Source of the DNA: UBA12545 sp051024685
GTDB lineage: Bacteria > Bacillota > DSM-521 > Neomoorellales > Neomoorellaceae
Direction of reading: 5' to 3'
DNA: 64,000 bases
Assembly (NCBI GenBank): GCA_051024685.1
Contig: JAZHPA010000007.1
Span: forward strand, 1 to 64,000
The position numbers and the translations under genes are program-made. Of the stretch, positions 8,056-16,575 are shown piece after piece. A model generated the notes under the pieces. The model was not told the origin of the DNA. It saw only the letters and a program-made list of their open reading frames with translations, and did not search any database. Positions within the stretch are counted from its first letter, which is position 1, and each line of letters begins with the position of its first letter.

Positions 8056-8829
8056 ATGGCCATGTCGGACACTAGGCCGGCGTGTCGGATCCTGGGCTGC
8101 CGCGTGGACGGGCCCACCCTGTCCCAGGCCCTGGACTTAATCGGCGACTTTATAGCTTCGGGCAGGCCCCACCAGGTCGTCACCCTCAATGCCGAAATGG
8201 CCTACCGCGCCTCGGGGGATCCCTTGCTCAGGGACATCATCAACCGGGCCGCCCTGGTAACCCCCGACGGGGCCGGCATCGTCTGGGCCTCGCGCCTGCT
8301 GGGTTCACCGGTGCCCGAGAGGGTGACAGGCATCGACCTGGTGGAAGGGCTGGCCGCCCGGGCCGCCCAAAAGGGATGGCGGCTCTTTTTGTACGGCGCC
8401 GCTCCCGGCGTGGCCGAAAAGGCCAGGGACAGGCTCCTCGCCCGCTACCCTTCCCTGGTCGTTGCAGGCACCGCCCACGGCTACCTTTCCCCGGCCGAAG
8501 AAAGGGAGCTCCTGGCCCGCCTGCGGGAAACGCGGCCGGACGTTCTCCTGGTGGCCCTGGGATCTCCACGCCAGGAATACTGGATTGACCGGCATCTGGA
8601 GGAGCTGGGGATACCGGTGGCTCTGGGGGTGGGCGGCACCCTGGACGTCCTGGCCGGGGAGGTGGCCCGTGCCCCCCTGTGGATGCAGCGCTGCGGTTTG
8701 GAGTGGCTTTACCGCGTAGCCCAAGATCCCCGGAGGGTCAAAAGAGTGCTGACCCTTCCGAAGTTTATATTGAGGGTAGGAGAACAGGCCCTGAGGGAAC
8801 GCAGCAAGACCACCCGGCCTGCTCCCTGA
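8056..8829 (+). CDS. WecG/TagA/CpsF family glycosyltransferase
   Basis: 257 residues from ATG 8056, chosen because GGAGGT lies at 8046-8051. Family phrases are VTLNAEMAYRAS, LVTPDGAGIVWASRLLG, ERVTGIDLVE, LFLYGAAPGVAEKA, VALGSPRQEYWI, GVGGTLDVLAGEVARAP and LEWLYRVAQDPRR, covering the whole domain. TagA/WecG enzymes add N-acetylmannosamine-type sugar to a lipid-linked GlcNAc during teichoic acid or related polymer synthesis at the inner membrane face. It directly follows the LCP transferase, consistent with one wall-polymer operon. The exact sugar cannot be told. Confidence 0.93.
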   Translation: MAMSDTRPACRILGCRVDGPTLSQALDLIGDFIASGRPHQVVTLNAEMAYRASGDPLLRDIINRAALVTPDGAGIVWASRLLGSPVPERVTGIDLVEGLAARAAQKGWRLFLYGAAPGVAEKARDRLLARYPSLVVAGTAHGYLSPAEERELLARLRETRPDVLLVALGSPRQEYWIDRHLEELGIPVALGVGGTLDVLAGEVARAPLWMQRCGLEWLYRVAQDPRRVKRVLTLPKFILRVGEQALRERSKTTRPAP

Positions 8830-8898
8830 GGCAGGCCTCTCTTGCTTTATGAGGGCAAGAAAGGCTCCTGACTACCCCCGGAATATAAGGAGGTTTCC

Positions 8899-11800
8899 AT
8901 GCAGCGAAAGTCTGGCGGCGCTCCCGGGGCGAAAGCGGCCCTGGCCCTGCTGGCCCTTTTCCTTTTAACCTGGACCCTACGTGTACATATCCGGACGAAC
9001 ATATCTTTTTTGAGCGACCGCGCGGCCCACATCATAGGCGCCAGGGCGGTCGCGGCACCGGGGGTGGTGGCGCCCGGGGGCCTGACCGGCCGGGGGCAGA
9101 TTATCGGCCTGGCCGACAGCGGCCTGGATGCGGGCCGGACCGACGACATCCATCCCGACCTCCAGGCCACCCCCGGCGGGTTCCCCAAGGTAGTCATGCT
9201 CAAGAGCTGGGCCGGACGCAGTGTGCCCGACGATCCCACGGGCCACGGAACCCACCTGGCGGGCATCATGGTGGGCAGCGGGGCCGCCTCGGGGGGCAAG
9301 TACCGGGGCATCGCTCCGGATGCCGGCCTCTACTTTCAGGCCCTGCTGGACGGGCGGGGGAACCTGTCCGTGCCGCAGGATCTTGAGGACCTTTTCCGCC
9401 CCGCCTATGCCGCCGGGGTCCGGGTCCACGTAAACGGCTGGGGAGGAGGCTCTAACCAGTACTCCGACACCGGCCGCCAGATCGATGCCTTTGTCCGCTC
9501 CCACCCCGACTTTCTCCCGATTTTCAGCGCGGGCAACGGAGGCCCCGTCCGGGGGACGCTCACCGCCGAGGCCAACAGCAAGAATGCCCTGGTGGTAGGG
9601 GCCGGCCAGTCGGTTCGCCCGGCCTTAAGCCCCGACGCCCAGGACGCCTCCTATTCCGCGTCCTTTTCCAGCCGGGGTCCGGCCGGGGACGGCCGCCTGA
9701 AGCCCGACCTCCTGGCCCCGGGGACCGGCCTGGTGGGCCCCCGCTCGCGCCTGGTGGAGGGCAACTTTCCCGCCCACCCCGGCTACAGCCTGCAGAGCGG
9801 CACCAGCCAGGCCGCGGCGGTGGCCGGGGGAGCGGCCGCCCTCCTGCGCCAGTACCTCCAGGAGAAGGGAATACAGGAACCCTCGGCCGCTCTTCTTAAG
9901 GCGGCCCTCATCAACGGCGCCCGGCCCGTGGCTTCCGGGTCCGACCCGCCCGGCAGCGCCTGGGGCCTCCTGGACCTGGCCGGCACCGTCCTGGCCCTGG
10001 AAGAGGGCGCCATGCAGCTTGCGGACGAGGCCCGCGGCCTCCAGGAGGGCGAAACGGCCGAGTTTGAACTAGAGATAACCAATCCCCAGGCGCCCCTCAA
10101 GGTGACCCTGGTCTGGACCGACCCTCCTGCGCCGGCCGGGGCGGACAGGGCTCTGGTCAACGACCTGGACCTGGTGGTGGTCGGTCCCGACGGCCGGGAA
10201 TACCTGGGCAATGACGCCGACGGGGAGGGCCGGCCCGACCGCCTGAACAACGTAGAACAAGTTTACATAACACAACCCCCCACCGGGCACTACACCATCA
10301 AAGTCATCGCCTCGGCTGTCGCCCAGGGCGCGGTGGCGGGCTCGAGCTCGCCCCGCCAGGATTTCGCTCTGGCCTACGGCCAGCTCCTGCCCCGGGGTGT
10401 GCTGGCCGGTTTTTCTCCGGCCGGGAAGCTCCGGCTGAGCGACGGCCGGGAAATAGAATGGCCGGCCGGGAACATCATAAATGTGGTGGACGGGCAGAGG
10501 GTGCCCGCCGATAAGGATCACCTCCTGCCCGGGGCCGACGTATACCTGGGCAGCCGCACCGTCTACGTTGTGGGCGCCACCTGGCAGGGAGTCGGCCTCC
10601 AGCCCCTCGCGACCTCCCAGGGGGACATGCTGGTGGAGATCAGCCGGGAGCTGCGGGAAGGCGGGTTCTACCTTAATCCCGCGGCCGGGAGCAACGTCTT
10701 CCTGGACGGCCGGCCTGCCGACCTGGAAAGCCTTCCTCCCGGCGTGGACGTTTCCGCCACCCTGAACCCCTCGACGGGCACCCTCTGGATGGTGGAGGCC
10801 CAGGCCCTGGTGAAGGAGGGATTTGTGGCCGGCCTGGACCGGGCGGAGAAAACACTGCGGCTGCTGCAGGACAGCCGGCCCTACCGGCTGTCTGCCCAGG
10901 TAGCCGTTTCCTTTGCCGACCGCCTGCACCTTTCGGCCCTGGCCGACCTCCCCTTTGGGGCCGCGGACAAGGGTGAGCTGGAGCAGATATGGCCCGGGCT
11001 GGCCGTGCGGCTGGCCATATCCTCCCGCAGCGGTGAAGTGGTCTACCTGGCGGTTAAGAGGGACCTCGTGGTGGGCCGCATCACCTCCGTAGACGCCGCT
11101 GGCGGGCAGGTGGTCCTGGAGACGGGGGCCGCCCTGACGGTCTTCCCCGGAGCTCCCTTATACCGGGACGGCCGCCAGGCGGAACTTGAAGATCTAAAAC
11201 CGGGCGACTGGGTGCAGGCCGTCACCCTGCCGGAGGCGGACACGGCGGTTGCCGTCAAGGCGTACAGCCGGGTCCTCTACGGCCGGGTGATTTACGTGAG
11301 CCGGGACCGCGACCTTTTGTACCTCATCGACAGCCGGAACAACTTCCACCTGCTGCGTTTCGCAGCATCGGCGGAGGTTTACCGCTGGGGCCTCTGGGCC
11401 GGCAGAGAAGCCCTCTCTCCCGGCGACTGGGTGCGGGTGGTCCTGGATCCCCGGGAGGACGAGATATGGCGGCTGGATGTTGCACCGGTGGCCGGGGAGA
11501 AGAGCGGGGTGCTGGCGGGCTGGGACGGCGGGGACGGCATGCTCAGGCTGGCCGACGGCACCTCCTACCCCGTATCCCGGGCCACCCTGGTGACCCTGGG
11601 GGGCTACCTGGTTCCGGTGGAAGACCTCCCCGCCGGGCTTAGGGCCCGGGTGGTGTACCTCCAGGCCCCCGGTACCCCGGTGCTCGCCCAGGTGGCTGCC
11701 GAAGTGCCTGCGGCGGCCTCTCCTCCGGAGCTTAGATTCTCCGTCGTCGCCCGGGGCGACAAGTTCTACCTCAGCGGCACCACCACGGCCGACCGGCTTT

Positions 11801-12504
11801 ATCTTTATCGTGAAGACGGCCGCCGGGAGGACGTGATCCCCGGCGCCGGAGGCTACTTCGCCCACGAACTAGAGCCGGGCCCCGCGGGAGAAACCTGCCT
11901 CCTGGTGGCCCTGGACCGGCGAACGGGGGGAATCGCTGGCGGGAAGATCGAGCTGGACTCCACCGGCCTTTCCTTCTGGGACATCGAGGGTCACTGGGCA
12001 GAGGAGGACATTCGGGCACTGGCACGGCAGGGTCTCCTGGCGGGCTATGAAGACGGGAGCTTCCGCCCGGACCTGCCCGTTACCAGGGCGGAATTTGTGG
12101 CCCTGCTGGTGCGCCTGGCCGGGTGGCCCACGGAGTCTTCGCCTGCCCTGCCCTTTGCCGACGCCGCGGAGATCCCCTCCTGGGCCAGGGGTGTGGTGGC
12201 TGCCGCCCGGGAGCGGGGCCTGGTGGCCGGTTTTGAAGACGGCACCTTCCGGGCCTCTCTTCCCGTTACGCGGGCCGAAGCCGCCGCCCTCCTGGTGCGC
12301 TACTTGGGCGACCGCGCTCCTTCCCCGGCCTCCGGCCTGCCCTTCAAGGACTGGGAGCAGGCACCCCTTTGGAGCCGCCAGGCCCTGGCCCAAGCCTGCG
12401 CCGCCGGCCTTTTGCGGGGGACGACCCCGGATCTTCTGGCTCCCCTCTCCCCCCTCACCCGGGCCCAGGCCGCCGCGGTTTTGAGGCGCCTTGCGGCCTT
12501 GTAG
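8899..12504 (+). CDS. Large SLH-anchored subtilisin-like (S8) serine protease
   Basis: 1201 residues. An N-terminal export signal (to about residue 35) is followed by an S8 catalytic domain with Asp73 (LADSGLD), His116 (GHGTHLAG), oxyanion Asn213 (SAGNGG) and Ser303 (SGTSQAAA; Gln replaces the common Met). A beta-sandwich resembling proprotein-convertase P-domains follows (about 375-500). Residues about 500-950 hold five related segments of 70-90 residues, each starting like GVLAGFSPAGKLRLSDG and often containing DLKPGDWV-like turns. The last 178 residues are three SLH domains (first FWDIEGHWAEEDIRALA; third degenerate), which would hold the enzyme on the wall. Start ATG follows AAGGAGG. Likely role: surface proteolysis or S-layer maturation. 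Confidence 0.92.
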   Translation: MQRKSGGAPGAKAALALLALFLLTWTLRVHIRTNISFLSDRAAHIIGARAVAAPGVVAPGGLTGRGQIIGLADSGLDAGRTDDIHPDLQATPGGFPKVVMLKSWAGRSVPDDPTGHGTHLAGIMVGSGAASGGKYRGIAPDAGLYFQALLDGRGNLSVPQDLEDLFRPAYAAGVRVHVNGWGGGSNQYSDTGRQIDAFVRSHPDFLPIFSAGNGGPVRGTLTAEANSKNALVVGAGQSVRPALSPDAQDASYSASFSSRGPAGDGRLKPDLLAPGTGLVGPRSRLVEGNFPAHPGYSLQSGTSQAAAVAGGAAALLRQYLQEKGIQEPSAALLKAALINGARPVASGSDPPGSAWGLLDLAGTVLALEEGAMQLADEARGLQEGETAEFELEITNPQAPLKVTLVWTDPPAPAGADRALVNDLDLVVVGPDGREYLGNDADGEGRPDRLNNVEQVYITQPPTGHYTIKVIASAVAQGAVAGSSSPRQDFALAYGQLLPRGVLAGFSPAGKLRLSDGREIEWPAGNIINVVDGQRVPADKDHLLPGADVYLGSRTVYVVGATWQGVGLQPLATSQGDMLVEISRELREGGFYLNPAAGSNVFLDGRPADLESLPPGVDVSATLNPSTGTLWMVEAQALVKEGFVAGLDRAEKTLRLLQDSRPYRLSAQVAVSFADRLHLSALADLPFGAADKGELEQIWPGLAVRLAISSRSGEVVYLAVKRDLVVGRITSVDAAGGQVVLETGAALTVFPGAPLYRDGRQAELEDLKPGDWVQAVTLPEADTAVAVKAYSRVLYGRVIYVSRDRDLLYLIDSRNNFHLLRFAASAEVYRWGLWAGREALSPGDWVRVVLDPREDEIWRLDVAPVAGEKSGVLAGWDGGDGMLRLADGTSYPVSRATLVTLGGYLVPVEDLPAGLRARVVYLQAPGTPVLAQVAAEVPAAASPPELRFSVVARGDKFYLSGTTTADRLYLYREDGRREDVIPGAGGYFAHELEPGPAGETCLLVALDRRTGGIAGGKIELDSTGLSFWDIEGHWAEEDIRALARQGLLAGYEDGSFRPDLPVTRAEFVALLVRLAGWPTESSPALPFADAAEIPSWARGVVAAARERGLVAGFEDGTFRASLPVTRAEAAALLVRYLGDRAPSPASGLPFKDWEQAPLWSRQALAQACAAGLLRGTTPDLLAPLSPLTRAQAAAVLRRLAAL

Positions 12505-12527
12505 GGGAATTTACCGGGTGTTATAAT
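12499..12527 (+). promoter_or_regulatory. Promoter for the MNT-HEPN genes
   Basis: TTGTAG at 12499-12504, 17 bp, then a perfect TATAAT at 12522-12527. The -35 box overlaps the last codons of the protease gene. It would give a leader of about 135 bases before the GTG at 12672. Confidence 0.7.
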
Positions 12528-12671
12528 GTAGAAAAATTAACCAGGTGTCTCAAGTTCATACCTTTTGCCCGGATTGGAGATAGACCTGAGCGCGGTCTTT
12601 ACTTATCCTCCGGGGCTGGGGCGGTGACCCAGGTTATCGTTTAATTTTTGCGCCATGGCGGGGGGATAAAG

Positions 12672-12989
12672 GTGAATGATGTGCTGGAACTAATCCTGGC
12701 CAAGATCCGCGAGGCAGCCGACCCGGACAAGGTTATCCTTTTCGGCTCCCGCAGCCGGGGAGACGACAGCCCTGACAGCGACTACGACCTCCTGGTCCTC
12801 AAAGAAGGAGTTAAGAACCGGCGGGCCCTGGCCCGGGAGATATACAGGAAGCTGGCCGGGCTCCCGGCATCGGTAGACATAATAGTGGAGACGCCGGAAG
12901 GAGTAGAGAAGCACCGTCACACGGCGGGCTTTGTCTACCGGGAAGCTCTAAAGGGGATGGTCATCTATGAAAAGGGACGGGAAGGATAG
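12672..12989 (+). CDS. MNT-type minimal nucleotidyltransferase (antitoxin of a HEPN/MNT pair)
   Basis: 105 residues from GTG 12672, which follows a GGGGGG-rich site; an in-frame TTG at 12648 is less likely. The nucleotidyltransferase core is intact: ILFGSRSRGDDSPDSDYDLLV carries the GSxxRG turn and the paired acidic residues that bind metal, and VDIIVETPEG supplies the third acidic position. In HEPN/MNT (type VII) systems such proteins AMPylate or otherwise neutralise the HEPN RNase. It overlaps the downstream HEPN gene by 23 bp, the usual order. Confidence 0.9.
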   Translation: MNDVLELILAKIREAADPDKVILFGSRSRGDDSPDSDYDLLVLKEGVKNRRALAREIYRKLAGLPASVDIIVETPEGVEKHRHTAGFVYREALKGMVIYEKGREG

Positions 12990-13413
12990 GGCCTGGCAGG
13001 TATGGCTGGAGCGAGCCCGGAGCAACCTGGCCCGGGCGCGGATGGGGCGCCAGTCCGAAGACATACTCTACGAGGACCTCTGTTTCGACGCCCAGCAGGC
13101 GGCCGAGAAGGCCCTGAAGGGCCTGCTCCTCTATCTTCACCTCGATTACCCCCGCACCCATTCCATCGGCCACCTTTTGAGCGTGCTCGAGCGCCGGGGC
13201 AAGGTCGCCGTGCCCCCTCACATTAGGGAAGCGGTTACCCTCACCGACTATGCCGTCACCACCCGCTATCCCGGCGACTGGGATCCGGTGGACGAGGAAG
13301 AATACCGGGAAGCCGTTCGCCTGGCGGAAGCCACTTACAAGTGGGCTTTGCAGGAGATCGAAAGGAGAGGGGCAAGCAAAAACCCATTGTTGGGTGCTAC
13401 CCAGCCGGAATAG
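12967..13413 (+). CDS. HEPN domain protein (partner of MNT)
   Basis: 148-residue all-helical HEPN protein. Characteristic text is LEDL/CFDAQQAAEKALKGLLLYL in helix 2 and YPRTHSIGHLL before helix 3. It has an Arg-x5-His arrangement at that position rather than the textbook RX4HXY of active HepT RNases, so its nuclease activity is not certain; many HEPN proteins of this subgroup are described only as nucleotidyltransferase substrate-binding partners. It is translated with the overlapping MNT gene. Confidence 0.88.
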   Translation: MKRDGKDRAWQVWLERARSNLARARMGRQSEDILYEDLCFDAQQAAEKALKGLLLYLHLDYPRTHSIGHLLSVLERRGKVAVPPHIREAVTLTDYAVTTRYPGDWDPVDEEEYREAVRLAEATYKWALQEIERRGASKNPLLGATQPE

Positions 13414-13449
13414 TGGACGGATGCTTTCGGCAGAAAGGAGGAATGACAA

Positions 13450-13665
13450 CTGGACCCCAAGCCTCGTCCCAACCATGGAATTTATATCGAGGTTTTAAGG
13501 AAGATGAGCCCGGAACAGCGATTGTTAAAAGCTTTCGAGCTATCGGCCTTAGGAAAGCAACTTTTTTTACACGGTTTGCGGGAGAGATATCCTGAGCTTT
13601 CCGAAGAAGCAATTAAAAAAATATACTTGGAGCGTATAAGTAAATGTCACAACAGAAATTACTAA
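13450..13665 (+). CDS. Small partner protein of an AbiEii-like nucleotidyltransferase, CTG start
   Basis: 71 residues. The frame opens after an in-frame TGA, and the only plausible start with a ribosome site is CTG 13450, eight bases after AGGAGG (13436-13441); an internal ATG at 13504 is the alternative. The protein (KPRPNHGIYIEVLRKMSPEQ ... LERISKCHNRNY) resembles short conserved proteins commonly found directly before AbiEii-type nucleotidyltransferases, as far as I can recall the family. It overlaps the next gene by 22 bp. Base composition is more AT-rich than its neighbours, suggesting that this pair was acquired by transfer. Confidence 0.75.
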   Translation: MDPKPRPNHGIYIEVLRKMSPEQRLLKAFELSALGKQLFLHGLRERYPELSEEAIKKIYLERISKCHNRNY

Positions 13666-14210
13666 AGAAAGTCATTGATACCCTTGAAAAAGCCGGTATT
13701 CAGTATATGCTAACCGGTTCCCTGGCGTCCAGCCTTCAGGGTGAGCCCAGGTTAACCCATGACATTGACATGGTTGTTTCCATCCCCAAGAGTGCAGTCA
13801 ACAAACTTTTGAAAGCATTTCCTCCACCCCATTACCATCTCGATAGACAGAGCATTGTATCTGCCATTCAGGAAAAGAGCATGTTTAACTTAATTGACGT
13901 TCATGAAGGGGATAAAGTAGATTTTTGGATATTGACGGAGGAAGCTTTTGATCAATCTCGCTTTGCACGACGGATTGCTACCGAGTTTATGGGGCTCAAG
14001 ATGTATGTCTCTTCTCCTGAAGACACTATTCTGGCCAAACTGAGATGGGCTAAACTGGCGGGTGGGAGCGAAAAACAGTTGACTGATGCCCTGCGGGTAT
14101 ATGAAGTACAATCAGACAGATTGGATAAGGAATACCTGCAGTATTGGGCTAAACAATTGAATGTCGAAGATTTGTTAGCTGAAATCAAGAAAAGGAGTTG
14201 CGTACAGTAA
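13644..14210 (+). CDS. AbiEii-like/nucleotidyltransferase superfamily protein
   Basis: 188 residues. The N-terminal third holds the nucleotidyltransferase pattern MLTGSLASSLQGEPRLTHD followed by IDMVV: a GS turn, then the DxD-like acidic pair. FWILTEEAFDQSRFARR and later SPEDTILAKLRWAK are typical of the AbiEii/toxin-type group. Such proteins act as nucleotidyltransferase toxins or as uncharacterised defence components. It overlaps the 71-residue gene and is ended by a strong terminator at 14209. AT-rich codon use relative to the rest of the window points to horizontal acquisition. Confidence 0.85.
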   Translation: MSQQKLLKKVIDTLEKAGIQYMLTGSLASSLQGEPRLTHDIDMVVSIPKSAVNKLLKAFPPPHYHLDRQSIVSAIQEKSMFNLIDVHEGDKVDFWILTEEAFDQSRFARRIATEFMGLKMYVSSPEDTILAKLRWAKLAGGSEKQLTDALRVYEVQSDRLDKEYLQYWAKQLNVEDLLAEIKKRSCVQ

Positions 14211-14253
14211 AGCCCCGCAACTCTCCACCGGAGGATTACGGGGCTTTGTTTTT
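14209..14253 (+). terminator. Rho-independent terminator after the nucleotidyltransferase gene
   Basis: Perfect 9-bp arms AAAGCCCCG (14209-14217) and CGGGGCTTT (14239-14247) are followed by GTTTTTC. It sits between the plus-strand nucleotidyltransferase gene and the convergent anti-sigma gene, and may also slow transcripts from the opposite side. Confidence 0.88.
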
Positions 14254-14257
14254 CCCT

Positions 14258-15385
14258 CTAACTTTTCTCCAGCCACAGGAACACGATGTATTCGCCTGCC
14301 TCCTTATCCCATGCGGCAAGCTGCTTCTCCAGGAAATCGGCCTGGGACAGGAGCTGCTGCCGCTCCGCTTCGTCCCGGGCGGAATTGGCCCTGGCCACCG
14401 TCTCCCGGTACTGCTCTAGCATTGCGCTGAACCGGGCCGTGATGTCCTCCGTCTCCCGGCGCTCATCCAGCACGGTGCCCAGCTGCTTCAGCCTGTCTGC
14501 CAGGGCGGGGGCGGCGTTTGACGGCACGATAAACCTCACCGCCGCCCGCTGTTCGGTGCCCGTATTCTGCACCGCGAGGACCTGGCAGGCGGCGTTGAAA
14601 CCGGCCCCGATCTCCGCGGCCTGCTTCACGGCCCGGTCGAGATCGCCGGCGGCCACTTTGAGGAAGGTGCTGTTGATCTTCCGCTCTTTATTCATGAAGG
14701 CCACCGGTGAAACGGGCTCATTGGAAGCTACCTTGGTGGGACTGGGGGCAGGTCCGGGCGGGGAAGCCTCACCCGCGCTCTTACCTTCGCCCGCCGAAGG
14801 AATTCCTCCTTTGCCCTCGCCTACCTGGGCCTTGCCTCCGTCACCTTCCCTGCCAGGTGCCGTCCCTTCTCCGCCCTCACGCGCCTCGGTGCCCGGGTCA
14901 ACGGGCGGCACTGCCCTGGGCCCGGTCTGGCCCGGGTCGCCCGGACCGGTCTTGTTGTTCAGGGCGGGATGGTCCCGGCCGGAGCTGCCCGGCCACGGAA
15001 CAACCTGCCCCAACGGGGACGTGGGGTTCAGCGCAGCCAGCCAGCCGTGGGGTGCGAGGCCCCGAGCCGCGTAGGCCAGGGAGCCGCTCGCCAGGGCGAG
15101 GACCGCCGCGGCGGCCGCCGCCCAGCGCTTCCAGGCTGCAAGCCGGACCCGACGCCCGTCCAGGGCCTCCACGCGGCTCATGATTTCCCGGACCAGCCCG
15201 GCCGGGGCGGCCGGGTTCATGCCCGGCAGGGAGCGCAGGCCCGCCAGCGCGGCCTCGAGCCCGGCCAGTTCTTCCCGGCACCGGGGGCAGCCCTCCAGGT
15301 GCCCCGCAAGCCCCGCTTCTTCTGGGGGACCCAGGTAGTTATCCAGATGTAGGGAGAAAAGTTCCCTCGCCTCTTCGCAGTTCAT
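14258..15385 (-). CDS. Anti-sigma factor: zinc-finger plus DUF4349 protein
   Basis: 375 residues from ATG 15385, preceded by AGGTGG; an upstream in-frame ATG at 15400 is possible. The N-terminus is a zf-HC2 anti-sigma domain with His29, Cys33 and Cys36 (HLEGCPRC). One membrane helix lies at about 86-107, then a Pro/Gly-rich extracellular linker. The C-terminal 140 residues form a DUF4349 domain (RKINSTFLKVAAGDLDRAV and on) with an embedded coiled coil (MLEQYRETVARANSARDEA). It should hold the ECF sigma factor inactive at the membrane until an envelope signal arrives. It follows the sigma gene by 76 bp in the same transcript. Confidence 0.9.
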   Translation of the reverse strand: MNCEEARELFSLHLDNYLGPPEEAGLAGHLEGCPRCREELAGLEAALAGLRSLPGMNPAAPAGLVREIMSRVEALDGRRVRLAAWKRWAAAAAAVLALASGSLAYAARGLAPHGWLAALNPTSPLGQVVPWPGSSGRDHPALNNKTGPGDPGQTGPRAVPPVDPGTEAREGGEGTAPGREGDGGKAQVGEGKGGIPSAGEGKSAGEASPPGPAPSPTKVASNEPVSPVAFMNKERKINSTFLKVAAGDLDRAVKQAAEIGAGFNAACQVLAVQNTGTEQRAAVRFIVPSNAAPALADRLKQLGTVLDERRETEDITARFSAMLEQYRETVARANSARDEAERQQLLSQADFLEKQLAAWDKEAGEYIVFLWLEKS

Positions 15386-15461
15386 GTTCGCCACCTGCAT
15401 CTTGTGCCCCGGGGCGGGCCGCCGGACGGTGCCACCGTCCCCCGGGCGCCATCCCCGGGCC

Positions 15462-16127
15462 TTATGTACGGGCGCCAACCCGCCCCTGCCCTTCCTGCGG
15501 CCCGGTGTAGCCCTCCCGGGGATTTCCCACGGGCGCCCCACGGGCGGTGCCCTGCGGCGCCCCGCGCGGCCCCTCCCTTTCCAGGAGGGCCACCTTTTCC
15601 TTCAAGGCCTGCCGCGCCCGGTTCAGGCGGGACTTCACCGTGCCCAGGGAGCAGCCCAGGGCCCGGGCAATGTCGTCGTAGCTCAGCCCCTGGAACTCCC
15701 GGAGCACCAGGACGGCCCGGTATTCGGGGGCCAGCTCCTCCAGGGCCTGCCGCAGGCACCTGCGGCGCTCCTTCTCGTCCAGGAGCTCCTGGGGGTCACC
15801 GCCTGCCGCCGCCAGCTCCCGGGTCACTTCCCCTTCCTCGGTCTCCAGGGGTTCGTCCAGGGAATAGGCGATGTTGTCCTTCTTGCTCCTGCGCCGGGAA
15901 TTGAGGTACACATTCACCGTGATCCGGTGGAGCCACGTACCGGGGTCCGCCTCATAGCGGAACTTCTCCAGGTTGAGGTAGGCTCTCACGAAGACCTCCT
16001 GGGCCAGGTCCTGGGCGTCGGCATGATTTCCCGTCAACTGGTAGCTCAGGGCGTACACCCTGTCCTGATAGGCTATAACCAGCTTCTCAAACTCCCTCTT
16101 TTTGTCACCAAGGTTCAAGACCAACAC
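15462..16127 (-). CDS. ECF RNA polymerase sigma factor
   Basis: 221 residues. Sigma region 2 lies near 10-80 (FEKLVIAYQDRVYALSYQL, DAQDLAQEVFVRAYLNLEKF) and region 4 near 125-180 (LPEYRAVL-like ELAPEYRAVLVLREFQGLS, GCSLGTVKSRLNRARQAL). The Pro/Gly/Arg-rich tail after about 185 is not conserved in the family. The start is GTG 16127 with a weak AGGGG site; TTG 16124 is an alternative. A consensus ECF promoter lies 34 bp upstream of the start, implying autoregulation, and the same promoter precedes the S-layer-like gene at 16900. Confidence 0.93.
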   Translation of the reverse strand: MLVLNLGDKKREFEKLVIAYQDRVYALSYQLTGNHADAQDLAQEVFVRAYLNLEKFRYEADPGTWLHRITVNVYLNSRRRSKKDNIAYSLDEPLETEEGEVTRELAAAGGDPQELLDEKERRRCLRQALEELAPEYRAVLVLREFQGLSYDDIARALGCSLGTVKSRLNRARQALKEKVALLEREGPRGAPQGTARGAPVGNPREGYTGPQEGQGRVGART

Positions 16128-16160
16128 CCCTGGAGGCCCGGCACATTCCCGGACACTTAT

Positions 16161-16189
16161 TTAGACAAAAAATGACGTCCGAAAGTTCC
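16161..16189 (-). promoter_or_regulatory. ECF-type (sigma-E-like) promoter of the sigma/anti-sigma operon
   Basis: On the minus strand GGAACTT (16189-16183) is followed by 16 bp and GTCTAA (16166-16161). This equals the well-known GGAACTT/GTCTAA consensus of RpoE-type ECF sigma factors. It lies 33 bases before the sigma gene start, so the sigma factor most likely drives its own operon. Confidence 0.85.
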
Positions 16190-16404
16190 CGCTGCGTTAA
16201 GAAAAGGATAAAATTTTTTCGTCCTCCGGCCCGGGTCCGGGCCCTCCGCCGCACTGACGCTTCCTGCTTATGATACCACATACTGTAAGAGGCCACAACG
16301 GGGAAGACGGCCCGGCGCATTCCCAGTTTTGCTCCTGGACATCCCCGGCCTGCGCCCACCCCGCAAACCCCAGCAGGCCGGGCCGGTGCACGGCTTAAAG
16401 GCTT

Positions 16405-16552
16405 AAGGCAGGCTTACGGGCATAACCCAAGCCCCGTGCCCCGGTTGCCGGCCGCTCTTTTTCCCGTGGCCCCGGGCCTGCCTCAGACTTTCGCCGGGCA
16501 TGAGTTGGGCTACCGGGAAGGATTCCACGGTCGCCCCCCGGTCCGAGCAGGC
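16405..16552 (+). repeat. Dispersed MITE-like repeat, copy 4 (diverged, partial)
   Basis: Shares GTTGCCGGCC, CGGGCCTGCCTC and GGCTACCGGGAAGGATT in the same order and spacing with the reverse complement of copy 3 (37079-37283), and ends at GAGCAGGCC, which resembles the repeat's terminal CCAAGCAGGC. The first third of the element is not recognisable. The rest of the 16190-16899 gap holds the second ECF promoter and a long leader; I see no gene there. Confidence 0.6.
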
Positions 16553-16575
16553 CAAAAAATTTTTTCGCCCGGCCG

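Noticed and set aside
14286..15074. Plus-strand 262-codon frame opposite the anti-sigma gene
   Set aside because: Ser/Pro/Arg-rich shadow; the reverse strand encodes recognisable zf-HC2 and DUF4349 domains.
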